In this document: one piece after another, positions 14,425 through 22,087 of the stretch
How the letters are laid out: each line of letters starts with the position of its first letter
Numbering within the stretch: the stretch's first letter is position 1
Assembly (NCBI RefSeq): GCF_900188315.1
Contig: NZ_LT897781.1
Location: 1,612,001-1,676,000 of the forward strand
Direction of reading: 5' to 3'
From: Marinobacter sp. es.042
GTDB lineage: Bacteria; Pseudomonadota; Gammaproteobacteria; Pseudomonadales; Oleiphilaceae
DNA length: 64,000 nucleotides
Translations under genes and position numbers: made by a program
The notes under the pieces: model-generated
What the model saw: only the letters and a program-made list of their open reading frames with translations
Database searches by the model: none
Told to the model about the DNA's origin: nothing

Positions 14425-14844
14425 GTTATTGAGGACAGCTCTCGACCTATGAGCCTGTAAAAATTGAAATACACCGAACCCAACCAATAAAGCGACCGGC
14501 AAGTTCGAGCTGTCCATATCTGTGTGTAAAAAGCTGGCAACCGCCATGCAAAATGCTGCGCCTAGAATGTACTCGTGAGGCCCATAGCTGTAGTTGAACC
14601 TCAATGACTTTCCAAAAAGCTTTGAGCCAAAATCGACGGGAATCTTCCACTCTTCGGCTTGGTTGATAGCGAACCGGTTTACTTTGGCACGCAAAAATGA
14701 CCAATAGACGATTTCCTCACCCGGTAATGCAATAACTCGAAAAGCCCTGCCTGTTCCTGCTGTGACTTGATCTATACGCAGGCCAGTGACCTCCGAGAGA
14801 TCGCCAATTCTCATTGTTCCGTCCAAGAATTGCTTCCGTGCCAT
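14419..14844 (-). CDS. Hypothetical protein of the attI-proximal cassette (cassette 1)
   Basis: A 141-residue protein. The N-terminal 95 residues look soluble (IGDLSEVTGLRIDQVTAGTG, FRVIALPGEEIVYWSFLRAK), and two weakly hydrophobic segments follow (YILGAAFCMAVASFLHT, LPVALLVGFGVFQFLQ). The ATG at 14844 has CAGGA just upstream. The TAA stop (14419-14421) lies in the attC core. As first cassette it should be the most strongly expressed from the cassette promoter. No family is recognised. Confidence 0.7.
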   Translation of the reverse strand: MARKQFLDGTMRIGDLSEVTGLRIDQVTAGTGRAFRVIALPGEEIVYWSFLRAKVNRFAINQAEEWKIPVDFGSKLFGKSLRFNYSYGPHEYILGAAFCMAVASFLHTDMDSSNLPVALLVGFGVFQFLQAHRSRAVLNNL

Positions 14845-14869
14845 AGTTCCTGTCTACCTTTAACAGCTA

Positions 14870-14875
14870 ATTATA
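14870..14875 (-). promoter_or_regulatory. Candidate -10 element of the cassette promoter Pc
   Basis: The minus strand reads TATAAT, a perfect -10, six bases before the attI crossover point and reading into cassette 1. No good -35 hexamer lies 16-18 bases upstream. The hexamer overlaps the 20-bp palindrome at 14872-14891, so a protein on the palindrome would block it. Confidence 0.4.
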
Positions 14876-14891
14876 CGAACGCGTTCGTATA
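14872..14891. repeat. 20-bp perfect palindrome beside the attI crossover
   Basis: TATACGAACGCGTTCGTATA is perfectly self-complementary. Its 12-bp centre CGAACGCGTTCG recurs at 15118-15129, just upstream of the intI promoter. It may be an operator or part of attI. Confidence 0.85.
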
Positions 14892-14989
14892 TCACCCGTT
14901 CGTAAAACTCCATTCAAACGCGCTCAAGAAAAAACAAACTTCTCTATTAAAAACAATTACTTGAGCATCATTCACCACGGCTACCGCCA

Positions 14990-15043
14990 GAGTTATACGC
15001 CCTCTCCCGAGCCACTCCTGCTCCCGCCATAGGCGTATAACTC
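14990..15043. repeat. 12-bp inverted repeat between attI and intI
   Basis: GAGTTATACGCC (14990-15001) and GGCGTATAACTC (15032-15043) are exact inverse copies separated by 30 bases. The right arm continues as CGTATAACTCCGCCA (15034-15048), which is repeated exactly at 15127-15141. The meaning is unknown; integrase or regulator binding is possible. Confidence 0.8.
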
Positions 15044-15152
15044 CGCCATTACTTTTCTAAGTTATCAACCCTATCAGATAGTTACCGTCATTTCTCATGT
15101 GATTTTTGGAATTTTGCGAACGCGTTCGTATAACTCCGCCAACATCACTCTC

Positions 15153-15180
15153 TTGACTTCAACCCAAACCGATGTACTGT
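15153..15180 (+). promoter_or_regulatory. Candidate intI promoter
   Basis: TTGACT (15153-15158) and TACTGT (15175-15180) are separated by 16 bases. The -10 overlaps the LexA box, which would give SOS repression. Confidence 0.5.
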
Positions 15181-15192
15181 ATATAAAAACAG
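15177..15192 (+). promoter_or_regulatory. LexA SOS box of intI
   Basis: CTGTATATAAAAACAG is an exact CTGT-N8-ACAG match, 13 bases before the first ATG of intI. LexA control of integron integrases is established for other integrons. Confidence 0.88.
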
Positions 15193-15205
15193 CATTCAAG
15201 GATGA

Positions 15206-16198
15206 ATGGATATGGATATCCCCACCCCGTTACCTGCACAACCAACCCGTTTTTTGGACAAGGTTCGGAGTTTCATACGTTTGCGGGGCATGGCGTATAA
15301 AACAGAGAAAACCTATCTGTTCTGGATTAAACGCTTCATCCGTTTCCATGGCCTCCAGCACCCTGAAACCATGGGCTCTATGGAAGTCGAATCGTTTCTG
15401 TCTCATCTGGTTTTGCAGGCGAATGCGAGCGCCTCTACCCAGAGAGTCGCTTTGAACGCATTGGTGTTTTTATACCGGGAATTCCTTGGCAAACCTTTGG
15501 ACGACCTGAAGTTCGAACAGTCCAGAAAGCCGGTAAAGCTCCCAACGGTATTCAGTAAGGAAGAAGCCAGCTCTGTAATTCGCAACCTGAGCGGAGATTA
15601 CAAGCTTGTTGCCATGCTCCTCTATGGTTCTGGTCTGCGTATCAACGAAGCCCTGCGCCTAAGAGTCAAAGATGTTGATTTTGATATGCAACAGTTGATT
15701 GTTCGAGGCGGCAAAGGCTCTAAAGATCGAATTACACTGCTACCGGATCGCCTCGTCGAACCGTTAAAGCAACAGATCGATTCCGCGCTGTATTTACATC
15801 AGGCGGATCTCTTGAAGGGGTTCGGCTCGGTTTATCTTCCAGCAGGCTTGGAACGCAAATATCCAAGCGCCAGCCAAGAGCCCGCCTGGCAGTATATCTT
15901 TCCAGCGCAGGAACTATCGCGAGATCCTCGCTCCGGCATTCACCGGCGCCATCACTTGCTCGACAGGACGGTCCAGAAGCATTTTCGCCGCGCTATTCAG
16001 GCAGCAGGTATCCGCAAACTCGCGGGCAGTCATACCTTTCGTCACAGTTTTGCCACACGTTTGCTTGAGGCCGGCTATGATCTCCGAACTATCCAGAAGC
16101 TTCTCGGCCACTCGGATTTGCGCACCACAGAGATCTACACCCATGTCGTTCGCAAGGGCGGTTTTGGCGTTCGCAGCCCGGTTGACGAAGGCTTCTAA
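15206..16198 (+). CDS. intI: Integron integrase IntI
   Basis: A 330-residue tyrosine recombinase that exchanges cassettes between attI and attC sites. Catalytic residues are visible as R145 (GSGLRINEAL), H276 and R279 (SHTFRHSF), H302 (LLGHSD) and Y311 (EIYTHV). The integron-specific insert that holds extrahelical attC bases is present at about 213-234 (AGLERKYPSASQEPAWQYIF), which separates it from XerC/D. The length and residue spacing match IntI1 closely, so it looks intact. The ATG at 15206 or the in-frame ATG at 15212 (AAGGA 9 bases upstream) may start it. It is transcribed away from the array, as in all integrons, behind a LexA box. Confidence 0.97.
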   Translation: MDMDIPTPLPAQPTRFLDKVRSFIRLRGMAYKTEKTYLFWIKRFIRFHGLQHPETMGSMEVESFLSHLVLQANASASTQRVALNALVFLYREFLGKPLDDLKFEQSRKPVKLPTVFSKEEASSVIRNLSGDYKLVAMLLYGSGLRINEALRLRVKDVDFDMQQLIVRGGKGSKDRITLLPDRLVEPLKQQIDSALYLHQADLLKGFGSVYLPAGLERKYPSASQEPAWQYIFPAQELSRDPRSGIHRRHHLLDRTVQKHFRRAIQAAGIRKLAGSHTFRHSFATRLLEAGYDLRTIQKLLGHSDLRTTEIYTHVVRKGGFGVRSPVDEGF

Positions 16199-16290
16199 CT
16201 CTCCCAGTTACTGGCTGGAATTCGCTTAACGTGAATGTGGCTGATAAGCCGGATGGTGGGGCGGATCAGGAACTGGAAGCCAGTAAGGAG

Positions 16291-16316
16291 CGCGGCGGAA
16301 ACCGGGTTCCGCCGCG
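16291..16316. terminator. Hairpin between intI and phhB, possible terminator
   Basis: CGCGGCGGAA (16291-16300) and TTCCGCCGCG (16307-16316) form a perfect 10-bp GC-rich stem with a 6-base loop, just beyond the phhB stop and between convergent genes. There is no good T run on either side, so termination is uncertain. Confidence 0.45.
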
Positions 16317-16323
16317 ATTGGGA

Positions 16324-16671
16324 TTATTGCATGTCGTTGAAAGCAGCGTCGGTTCTCGCTGCCAGGATAAAGTCGTTCTTGTGCAGGCCGCCGATTTCGT
16401 GGCTCCACCAGCTTACTGCAACTTTGCCGTATTCCAGAACAACCACCGGATGGTGGTCTTCTTCTTCGGCAAGTTCGCCAATCTTGTTGGTGAGTTCCAG
16501 GGCCTTCACAAAGTTTTTAAGTTTGTAGACCTTATGAAGCTGTTCTTCCCCGTCAATTTCCAGAATTTCCCAGTCTGGAACCTCTTTATGCAGCTGCTGC
16601 TTTTCTTCCTCGGTCGCCTTGGGTGCGTTCGGGCTGCAGGCTTCACAGCTGTGTGCTTTCAGGTCACTCAT
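16324..16671 (-). CDS. phhB: Pterin-4a-carbinolamine dehydratase
   Basis: A 115-residue cytosolic enzyme that dehydrates 4a-hydroxytetrahydropterin to regenerate the pterin cofactor of aromatic hydroxylases. The PCD signature DHHPVVVLEYGKVAVSWWSHE is near residues 71-91. The N-terminal SCEACSPNAPKATEEE is common in gammaproteobacterial copies. The ATG at 16671 has GGAGG six bases upstream; longer starts lack that. No phhA (phenylalanine hydroxylase) is adjacent. It is divergent from imuA and may share the intergenic region, but the LexA box is closer to imuA. Confidence 0.93.
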   Translation of the reverse strand: MSDLKAHSCEACSPNAPKATEEEKQQLHKEVPDWEILEIDGEEQLHKVYKLKNFVKALELTNKIGELAEEEDHHPVVVLEYGKVAVSWWSHEIGGLHKNDFILAARTDAAFNDMQ

Positions 16672-16764
16672 TTCAACCTCCATGGTTGATGGCTGTACTA
16701 CAAGCGTGGGTCGTGCCCTTCGCTTTATCAACCCTTCCCTTGAAATCTGGCCGCTTTCAGAATA

Positions 16765-16780
16765 CTGTATATTTAAACAG
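16765..16780 (+). promoter_or_regulatory. LexA SOS box of imuA-imuB-dnaE2
   Basis: CTGTATATTTAAACAG matches CTGT-N8-ACAG exactly within the near-palindrome TACTGTATATTTAAACAGTA, 19 bases before the imuA ATG. Such boxes control the mutasome operon in many proteobacteria. Confidence 0.92.
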
Positions 16781-16799
16781 TATTTCGAGAGTTTTCATC

Positions 16800-17489
16800 A
16801 TGAGCGAGCTTCTGAACACGCTGATGCAGGATGCCCGTGTCTGGCAGGGGCACCGCCACACCCAGACCACACAGCCGGCGGAGCCAACCGGGTATCAGGT
16901 TCTGGATAACCAGCTTGGAGGCCTGGGCTGGCCCCGGGGTGCCCTGAGCGAATGCCTGCTGGATGCGCCGGGCATTGGTGAGCTGCATTTGCTGCTGCCC
17001 CTAATGCAACGGGTGTGCGGAGAAGGTAAAAGCGTGTTCTGGCTGAACCCGCCGCATACGCCCTATGCCCCTGCCCTGGCCCGGGAAGGCGTCAATCTGG
17101 ATCAAGTAGTACTGATCCATACCGAAGATGAGGGCGACTTTCTGTGGACACTGGAGAACTGTCTGCGTTCACCAGTAACAGGCCTGGTGATGGCCTGGCC
17201 GGGCAAGCTGGCTTCCCGTGAAGTCCGCCGCATGCAGCTGGCCGCCGAAGCCGGGAGCAATGTGTGTGTGCTGTTCCGGGAACGACGTTACGCCGGGCAG
17301 AATTCTCCGGCTGCCCTGCGGCTGGAGCTGGAACCGGGGGAGCAGCAGGATCTCAAGGTGAATGTGCTCAAGCGCCGGGGTAGCTGGCCCGGGCAGCGCT
17401 GTTCATTGGCCATGGCCCAGAGGGCCGATCTCTCCTTCCGTGAAACCACCCGGGTTGTCCGGGGCCCCTGGTCGGGTTCAACCGGGTAA
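16800..17489 (+). CDS. imuA: Translesion synthesis accessory protein ImuA
   Basis: A 229-residue RecA/SulA-like protein of the SOS mutasome. Family features are the N-terminal VWQGHRHTQTTQPAEPTGYQ and the degenerate RecA-like core (LDNQLGGLGWPRGALSECLL, HLLLPLMQRVCGEGKSVFWL, SREVRRMQLAAEAG). ImuA regulates ImuB-DnaE2 lesion bypass. The start is the ATG at 16800, just after the LexA box; the frame upstream would cross the box and is not used. It lies 9 bases before imuB in one operon. Confidence 0.92.
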   Translation: MSELLNTLMQDARVWQGHRHTQTTQPAEPTGYQVLDNQLGGLGWPRGALSECLLDAPGIGELHLLLPLMQRVCGEGKSVFWLNPPHTPYAPALAREGVNLDQVVLIHTEDEGDFLWTLENCLRSPVTGLVMAWPGKLASREVRRMQLAAEAGSNVCVLFRERRYAGQNSPAALRLELEPGEQQDLKVNVLKRRGSWPGQRCSLAMAQRADLSFRETTRVVRGPWSGSTG

Positions 17490-17498
17490 TAACGCTCC

Positions 17499-18917
17499 AT
17501 GCTCTGGCTGTATCTGCATTTCCCGCACCTGGTGCTGGACCATATTCGGCGCACCCGTGAAGATGAGGGCGCCCTGGTGGTGGTTGAAGGCTCTGGCCAG
17601 AAGGTGATCCAGGCCTGCCCCGACGCCAGGAGCCAGGGTATTCGTAGCGGCATGCGCCTGAAAACCGCCATCAGCCTGGCGCCGGATCTGGGCATGGTGC
17701 GGGCCGATGAAACCCAGGAGGCCAGGATTCTGGAAGATCAGGCCCGCTGGCTGTACCGCTATGCTGCCCATATCGTGCTGGTGCCGCCCGATGGCCTGCT
17801 GGCCGAAATTGGCAGCCTTCAAAAACTGTATGGCGGGCTGCCCGCCGTTTGGCAAACCGTGGAACAGGGGCTGAATGAGCGCCAGCTGAATGCCTGGATC
17901 GGTATTGGCTATACCCCTCTGGCGGCCCGGCTGATTGCCCGCGCCGGCAAGGGGGAATGCACGGCAGACAAGGGCCACATTCTTCGAAGCCTGAGCCAGA
18001 TGCCCCTGTTGGCAGCGGAATTCAACGAGAAAGCCTGTACCCGGCTACAGCGCCTGGGGCTGAACACGCTGGGAGAGGTGTTTGATTTACCGCCCGGCGA
18101 ACTGGCACGGCGTCTGTCTCCAGAACTTCTGGCTTATATACAGAAAATCCAGGGCACCCGGCCAGATCCCCGCACGCCCTGGCAGCCGCCCCACTCGTTC
18201 CGGCAACAGGCGGATTTTGTGCAGGAAATAGAACACACCCAGGGGCTGCTGTTTCCGCTCCAGCGCATGCTTGCCGAACTGGAAGAGGATCTGTGCTGGC
18301 GCCAGCAGGATACCGACAGCCTGCGGCTGGTTCTGAAGCACAGGCATGCGGAACCAACCCGGCTGCAGATTCGCACATCCGGGCCGGAGCACCGTGCCGA
18401 TCATTTCCTGAACCTGGTTCGTCTGCGGCTGGAGCAGCATACCCTGAGCGCCCCGGTTATCTCCATGGTTTTGCTGGTGAAGCGTTTCCTGTCACGGGAA
18501 GCACCCTCCGGGCAGGATCTGCTGGGTGAAACCCAGGATCTGAATGAAGCCTGGCATACCCTGATCAGCCGGCTGCAGGCGCGTCTGGGCGATCAGGCTC
18601 TCAGGCAACTCTCGCCCCAGGCGGATCATCGTCCCGAACGGGCCTGGTCGGCCTCGGAAGTTCTGCGTAAAACCGGAACGCCGCTAGTACCGGCAGCAGA
18701 ACTGCCCAGGCGGCCGCTCTGGTTGTTGAAAGGCCCACAACCGCTGACCGAGGCGCCCGTTACCTGGTTTTCCGGGCCTGAGCGCATCAGCGGTGGCTGG
18801 TGGGATGGCCAGCGCGTGCACCGGGATTATTACATTGCCCAGTTGAGCAGCGGCCAGTTGGCCTGGGTCTTCCGGGATGCCCGGGAAGGCTGGTTTGTGC
18901 ATGGGTGGTTTGGCTGA
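17499..18917 (+). CDS. imuB: Y-family polymerase-like protein ImuB
   Basis: A 472-residue protein related to DinB/UmuC but lacking a normal polymerase active site. It begins MLWLYLHFPHLVLDHI, where active Y-family enzymes have a metal-binding Asp-containing strand, so it is likely catalytically dead. Helix-hairpin-helix and little-finger regions follow (LQRLGLNTLGEVFDLPPGEL; IEHTQGLLFPLQRMLAELEE). In other bacteria ImuB bridges DnaE2 to the beta clamp. Its stop overlaps the dnaE2 start (TGATG), giving translational coupling. Confidence 0.94.
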   Translation: MLWLYLHFPHLVLDHIRRTREDEGALVVVEGSGQKVIQACPDARSQGIRSGMRLKTAISLAPDLGMVRADETQEARILEDQARWLYRYAAHIVLVPPDGLLAEIGSLQKLYGGLPAVWQTVEQGLNERQLNAWIGIGYTPLAARLIARAGKGECTADKGHILRSLSQMPLLAAEFNEKACTRLQRLGLNTLGEVFDLPPGELARRLSPELLAYIQKIQGTRPDPRTPWQPPHSFRQQADFVQEIEHTQGLLFPLQRMLAELEEDLCWRQQDTDSLRLVLKHRHAEPTRLQIRTSGPEHRADHFLNLVRLRLEQHTLSAPVISMVLLVKRFLSREAPSGQDLLGETQDLNEAWHTLISRLQARLGDQALRQLSPQADHRPERAWSASEVLRKTGTPLVPAAELPRRPLWLLKGPQPLTEAPVTWFSGPERISGGWWDGQRVHRDYYIAQLSSGQLAWVFRDAREGWFVHGWFG

Positions 18918-21900
18918 TGTCCGGGCAGCAGTATGCGGAGCTGTTCTGCTTCAGCAATTTCACCTTCCTCACCGGGGCCTCTCATCCCCACGAACTGGCT
19001 AAGCGAGCGCATGATCTGGGCTACACCGCCCTGGCCATCACCGATGCCTGCTCCGTTGCCGGCATTCCCCGGGCCTGGGCGGCGCTGGCAGAAAGCCCGG
19101 TAAAACTCATTACCGGCAGCTGGTTTGAGTTGTCGGATGCCCCCGCCGGCGCCACTCAGCCCCGCTTTATCCTTCTGGCCCGCACGCGCAAAGGCTATGG
19201 CCAGCTTTGCCAGTTGATCACTACCGGTCGTCGCCGGGCTGAAAAAGGCCATTACCAGCTGTTTTACCGGGACATCGAAACCCACATCCTGGATGACTGC
19301 CTGTGCCTGTGGCTGCCCCCATCGCCTACCGAAGCGGATTCCGATCAGGCGCTGGCCTGCGGCGAGTGGCTGGCCCGCCTGTTTGATCCCCGGATCTGGA
19401 TTGCCGCGGCCCGCACCCTGGAATCCGGCGAGGAGCAGCGGCTGGCGCGGATACACTGGCTGACCGATCATTTGCGCATTCCCGTGGCTGCCGTGGGCGA
19501 AGTGCACATGCACAGCCGCGAGCGCCAGCCGCTGCAGGATGTACTGACAGCACTGCGCAATCACACCAATCTGGAGAATGCCGGCCACTGCCTGTTCCAG
19601 AATGGCGAGCGATACCTGCGCCCCCTGCCCGTCCTGCAACGGCTGTTTCCGGAAGCCTGGCTGCATGAAACCCTGGCCATTGCCAGCCAGTGCACCTTCG
19701 AGCCCGGCAGCCTGCGCTATGAATACCCGCCAGACCTGGTGCCGGAGGGCGAAACTCCGGCCGGCTACCTGAAACGGCTGACCCGCGAAGGCGAGCGCCG
19801 GCGTTACCCGGATGGCACACCGCTGCAGGTTCAGAGCCTGATCCGCAAGGAGCTGGGCCTGATCTCGGAGATGAACTACGAGCATTACTTCCTCACCATC
19901 CACGATATCGTGGACTTTGCCCGCAGCCGGGGGATTCTCTGCCAGGGCCGGGGTTCAGCCGCCAACTCTGCGGTTTGCTATTGCCTGGGCATCACCGAGG
20001 TAAACCCGGCCCGGGTGGAACTGCTGTTCGAGCGTTTTATTTCCAAGGATCGGAACGAGCCGCCCGATATCGATGTGGATTTCGAGCACGAGCGGCGTGA
20101 AGAGGTTATCCAGTATATCTACCGGCGCTATACCCGTGAGCGGGCCGCCCTGGCGGCTACCGTGATCCGTTACCGGCCCAAGAGCGCCATTCGTGATGTT
20201 GGCAAGGCCCTGGGATTTGATCCGGCTCTGGTGGAGCAACTGCTGGAGGGCATCGACTGGCGGGACAAGGCCACCAACTGGCGCCAGCAGATTCTGGACA
20301 AGAAAATCACCCGCAACCCACAGGTGGCGGACCAGTTCTTCACCCTGGTCAATACCCTGCTGGGCTTCCCCCGGCACCTGTCCCAGCACGTGGGCGGTTT
20401 CGTGATCAGCGCCGGGCCACTGGCCGAACTGGTGCCGGTGGAGAACGCTGCCATGGCCGACCGCACCGTAATCCAGTGGGACAAGGACGACCTTGAGAGC
20501 CTGGGGCTGATGAAGGTGGATGTGCTGGCCCTTGGCATGCTCTCCGCCATTCGAAAAGCGCTGGAACTGATCAGCGAGGAAAAAGGCCAGACGTTCCGGA
20601 TACAGGACATTCCCCAGGAAGACCGTGACACCTACGCCATGCTTCAGACCGGCGACAGCATCGGCGTATTCCAGGTGGAATCCCGGGCCCAGATCAACAT
20701 GCTGCCCCGCCTGAAACCGGAAACCTATTACGACCTGGTGATTGAGGTGGCTATCGTTCGGCCGGGCCCCATCCAGGGTGACATGGTGCACCCGTACCTG
20801 CGCCGCAAGCACGGCCTGGAGCCGGTGGACTATCCGAACGATGCCGTGCGCAAGGTGCTGGAGCGCACGCTTGGCGTGCCCATCTTCCAGGAGCAGGTGA
20901 TCAAACTGGCCATGGTGGCGGCCGGCTTCTCCGCCGGCGAAGCCGACCAGTTGCGCCGGGCCATGGCGGCCTGGAAATCCCACGGCGACCTGACCCCGTT
21001 CCGGGAAAAGCTGGTCACCGGTATGCTCGAGCGTGGTCACGATGCCGACTTCGCCGAACGGCTGTACCAGCAGATCTGCGGCTTTGGCGGCTATGGCTTC
21101 CCCGAATCCCACGCCGCCAGCTTTGCTCTGCTGGTGTATGTCTCCGCCTGGATCAAGCGTCATTACCCTGCAGCCTTCTACTGCGCCCTGCTGAACAGCC
21201 AGCCCATGGGGTTCTATTCTCCCTCACAACTGGTGCAGGACGCCCGCCGGCACGATGTCACGGTGCTGCCGCCGGATGTAAACGCCAGCCAGTGGGACCA
21301 CACCCTGCAAGGCGAAGACCGCCACCTGCGCCTGGGCCTGAGAATCATCCAGGGCCTGTCCGTTAACGGCGCCGAGCGTATCCACCAGAACCGGCCAGCA
21401 GAGGGCTACCGCTCTGCCAGCGAACTTCGCCGCCTGGCCACCCTGAACCAGCGGGATATGGAACTGCTGGCCGGCGCCAACGCCATGCCGGCATTCACCG
21501 CCAACCGCCACCAGGCGTACTGGCAGCTGCTCGACCACGAACAGCCCACGGAACTGTTCGTTGAAGAGACCGCTGTCGACTATCAGGCGGAGTATTGCCA
21601 ACAATTGCCGGAACCCTCGGAAGGCCAGAACGTGCTGGCCGACTACGCCAGCCAGGGCCTCACCCTGCAGCGCCACCCGCTGGCGCTACTCCGGGAACAG
21701 GGCCACCTGAAGTTCTGCCTCAGTGCCGAACAACTGAAAAGTACCAAAGCCGGTATTCCGGTTCAGGTCGCCGGTCTTGTCACGGGCCGCCAGCGACCCG
21801 GTTCCGCCTCCGGCGTCACCTTCGTCACCCTGGAAGACGAAACCGGTAACGTGAACGTGGTGGTGTGGCTGGAAACGGCACGGCGACAGCGCAAGCCGTT

Positions 21901-22036
21901 ACTCACTGCCCGATTGCTGCATGTGAAGGGAGTGCTGGAGCGACAGGGGGACATTGTGCATGTGATGGCAGGTCGGCTTTCGGACCTCAGCCACCTGATT
22001 CAGTCGTTACCCGTGAATTCCAGGAATTTTCATTAG
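18917..22036 (+). CDS. dnaE2: Error-prone DNA polymerase DnaE2 (ImuC)
   Basis: A 1039-residue C-family polymerase for SOS lesion bypass. It has an N-terminal PHP domain (LTGASHPHELAKRAHDLG, ITDACSVAGI), palm-domain catalytic aspartates in PPDIDVDFEHERREEVIQYI, the GRGSAANSAVCYCLGI motif and a C-terminal OB fold (VAGLVTGRQRPGSASGVTF). The ATG at 18917 overlaps the imuB stop. The length (about 1040, shorter than DnaE1) and the imuA-imuB context identify DnaE2. The operon closes at a strong bidirectional terminator. Confidence 0.96.
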   Translation: MSGQQYAELFCFSNFTFLTGASHPHELAKRAHDLGYTALAITDACSVAGIPRAWAALAESPVKLITGSWFELSDAPAGATQPRFILLARTRKGYGQLCQLITTGRRRAEKGHYQLFYRDIETHILDDCLCLWLPPSPTEADSDQALACGEWLARLFDPRIWIAAARTLESGEEQRLARIHWLTDHLRIPVAAVGEVHMHSRERQPLQDVLTALRNHTNLENAGHCLFQNGERYLRPLPVLQRLFPEAWLHETLAIASQCTFEPGSLRYEYPPDLVPEGETPAGYLKRLTREGERRRYPDGTPLQVQSLIRKELGLISEMNYEHYFLTIHDIVDFARSRGILCQGRGSAANSAVCYCLGITEVNPARVELLFERFISKDRNEPPDIDVDFEHERREEVIQYIYRRYTRERAALAATVIRYRPKSAIRDVGKALGFDPALVEQLLEGIDWRDKATNWRQQILDKKITRNPQVADQFFTLVNTLLGFPRHLSQHVGGFVISAGPLAELVPVENAAMADRTVIQWDKDDLESLGLMKVDVLALGMLSAIRKALELISEEKGQTFRIQDIPQEDRDTYAMLQTGDSIGVFQVESRAQINMLPRLKPETYYDLVIEVAIVRPGPIQGDMVHPYLRRKHGLEPVDYPNDAVRKVLERTLGVPIFQEQVIKLAMVAAGFSAGEADQLRRAMAAWKSHGDLTPFREKLVTGMLERGHDADFAERLYQQICGFGGYGFPESHAASFALLVYVSAWIKRHYPAAFYCALLNSQPMGFYSPSQLVQDARRHDVTVLPPDVNASQWDHTLQGEDRHLRLGLRIIQGLSVNGAERIHQNRPAEGYRSASELRRLATLNQRDMELLAGANAMPAFTANRHQAYWQLLDHEQPTELFVEETAVDYQAEYCQQLPEPSEGQNVLADYASQGLTLQRHPLALLREQGHLKFCLSAEQLKSTKAGIPVQVAGLVTGRQRPGSASGVTFVTLEDETGNVNVVVWLETARRQRKPLLTARLLHVKGVLERQGDIVHVMAGRLSDLSHLIQSLPVNSRNFH

Positions 22037-22040
22037 ACAC

Positions 22041-22071
22041 AAAAAACCCCGCGCAGAGGCGGGGTTTTTTG
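22041..22071. terminator. Bidirectional intrinsic terminator, dnaE2/oadB
   Basis: AAAAAACCCCGC and GCGGGGTTTTTT flank a short loop. The A run and T run allow termination from both sides, which fits the convergent dnaE2 and oadB. Confidence 0.93.
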
Positions 22072-22087
22072 TACTGCGGTGAACAAA

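Larger units (their letters stand above)
14864..14930 (-). other. Candidate attI recombination site
   Basis: The cassette 1 boundary is the minus-strand core G|TTAAAG (plus 14858-14864); sequence on the intI side of it should be attI. This stretch contains a 20-bp perfect palindrome (14872-14891) directly next to the crossover point and two tandem 15-bp units, CGTTCGTATATCACC (14882-14896) and CGTTCGTAAAACTCC (14897-14911), which could be integrase-binding repeats like DR1/DR2 of attI1. The outer limit is a guess. Confidence 0.65.

Noticed and set aside
15206..16198. Recombinase considered as XerC/XerD or a phage integrase
   Set aside because: It carries the IntI-specific insert (residues 213-234) and sits beside attC sites.
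19955..21163. 402-codon frame antisense to dnaE2 (and similar long shadows opposite pepA, oadA and dnaE2)
   Set aside because: Mirror frames of well-supported genes with coherent motifs on the other strand.
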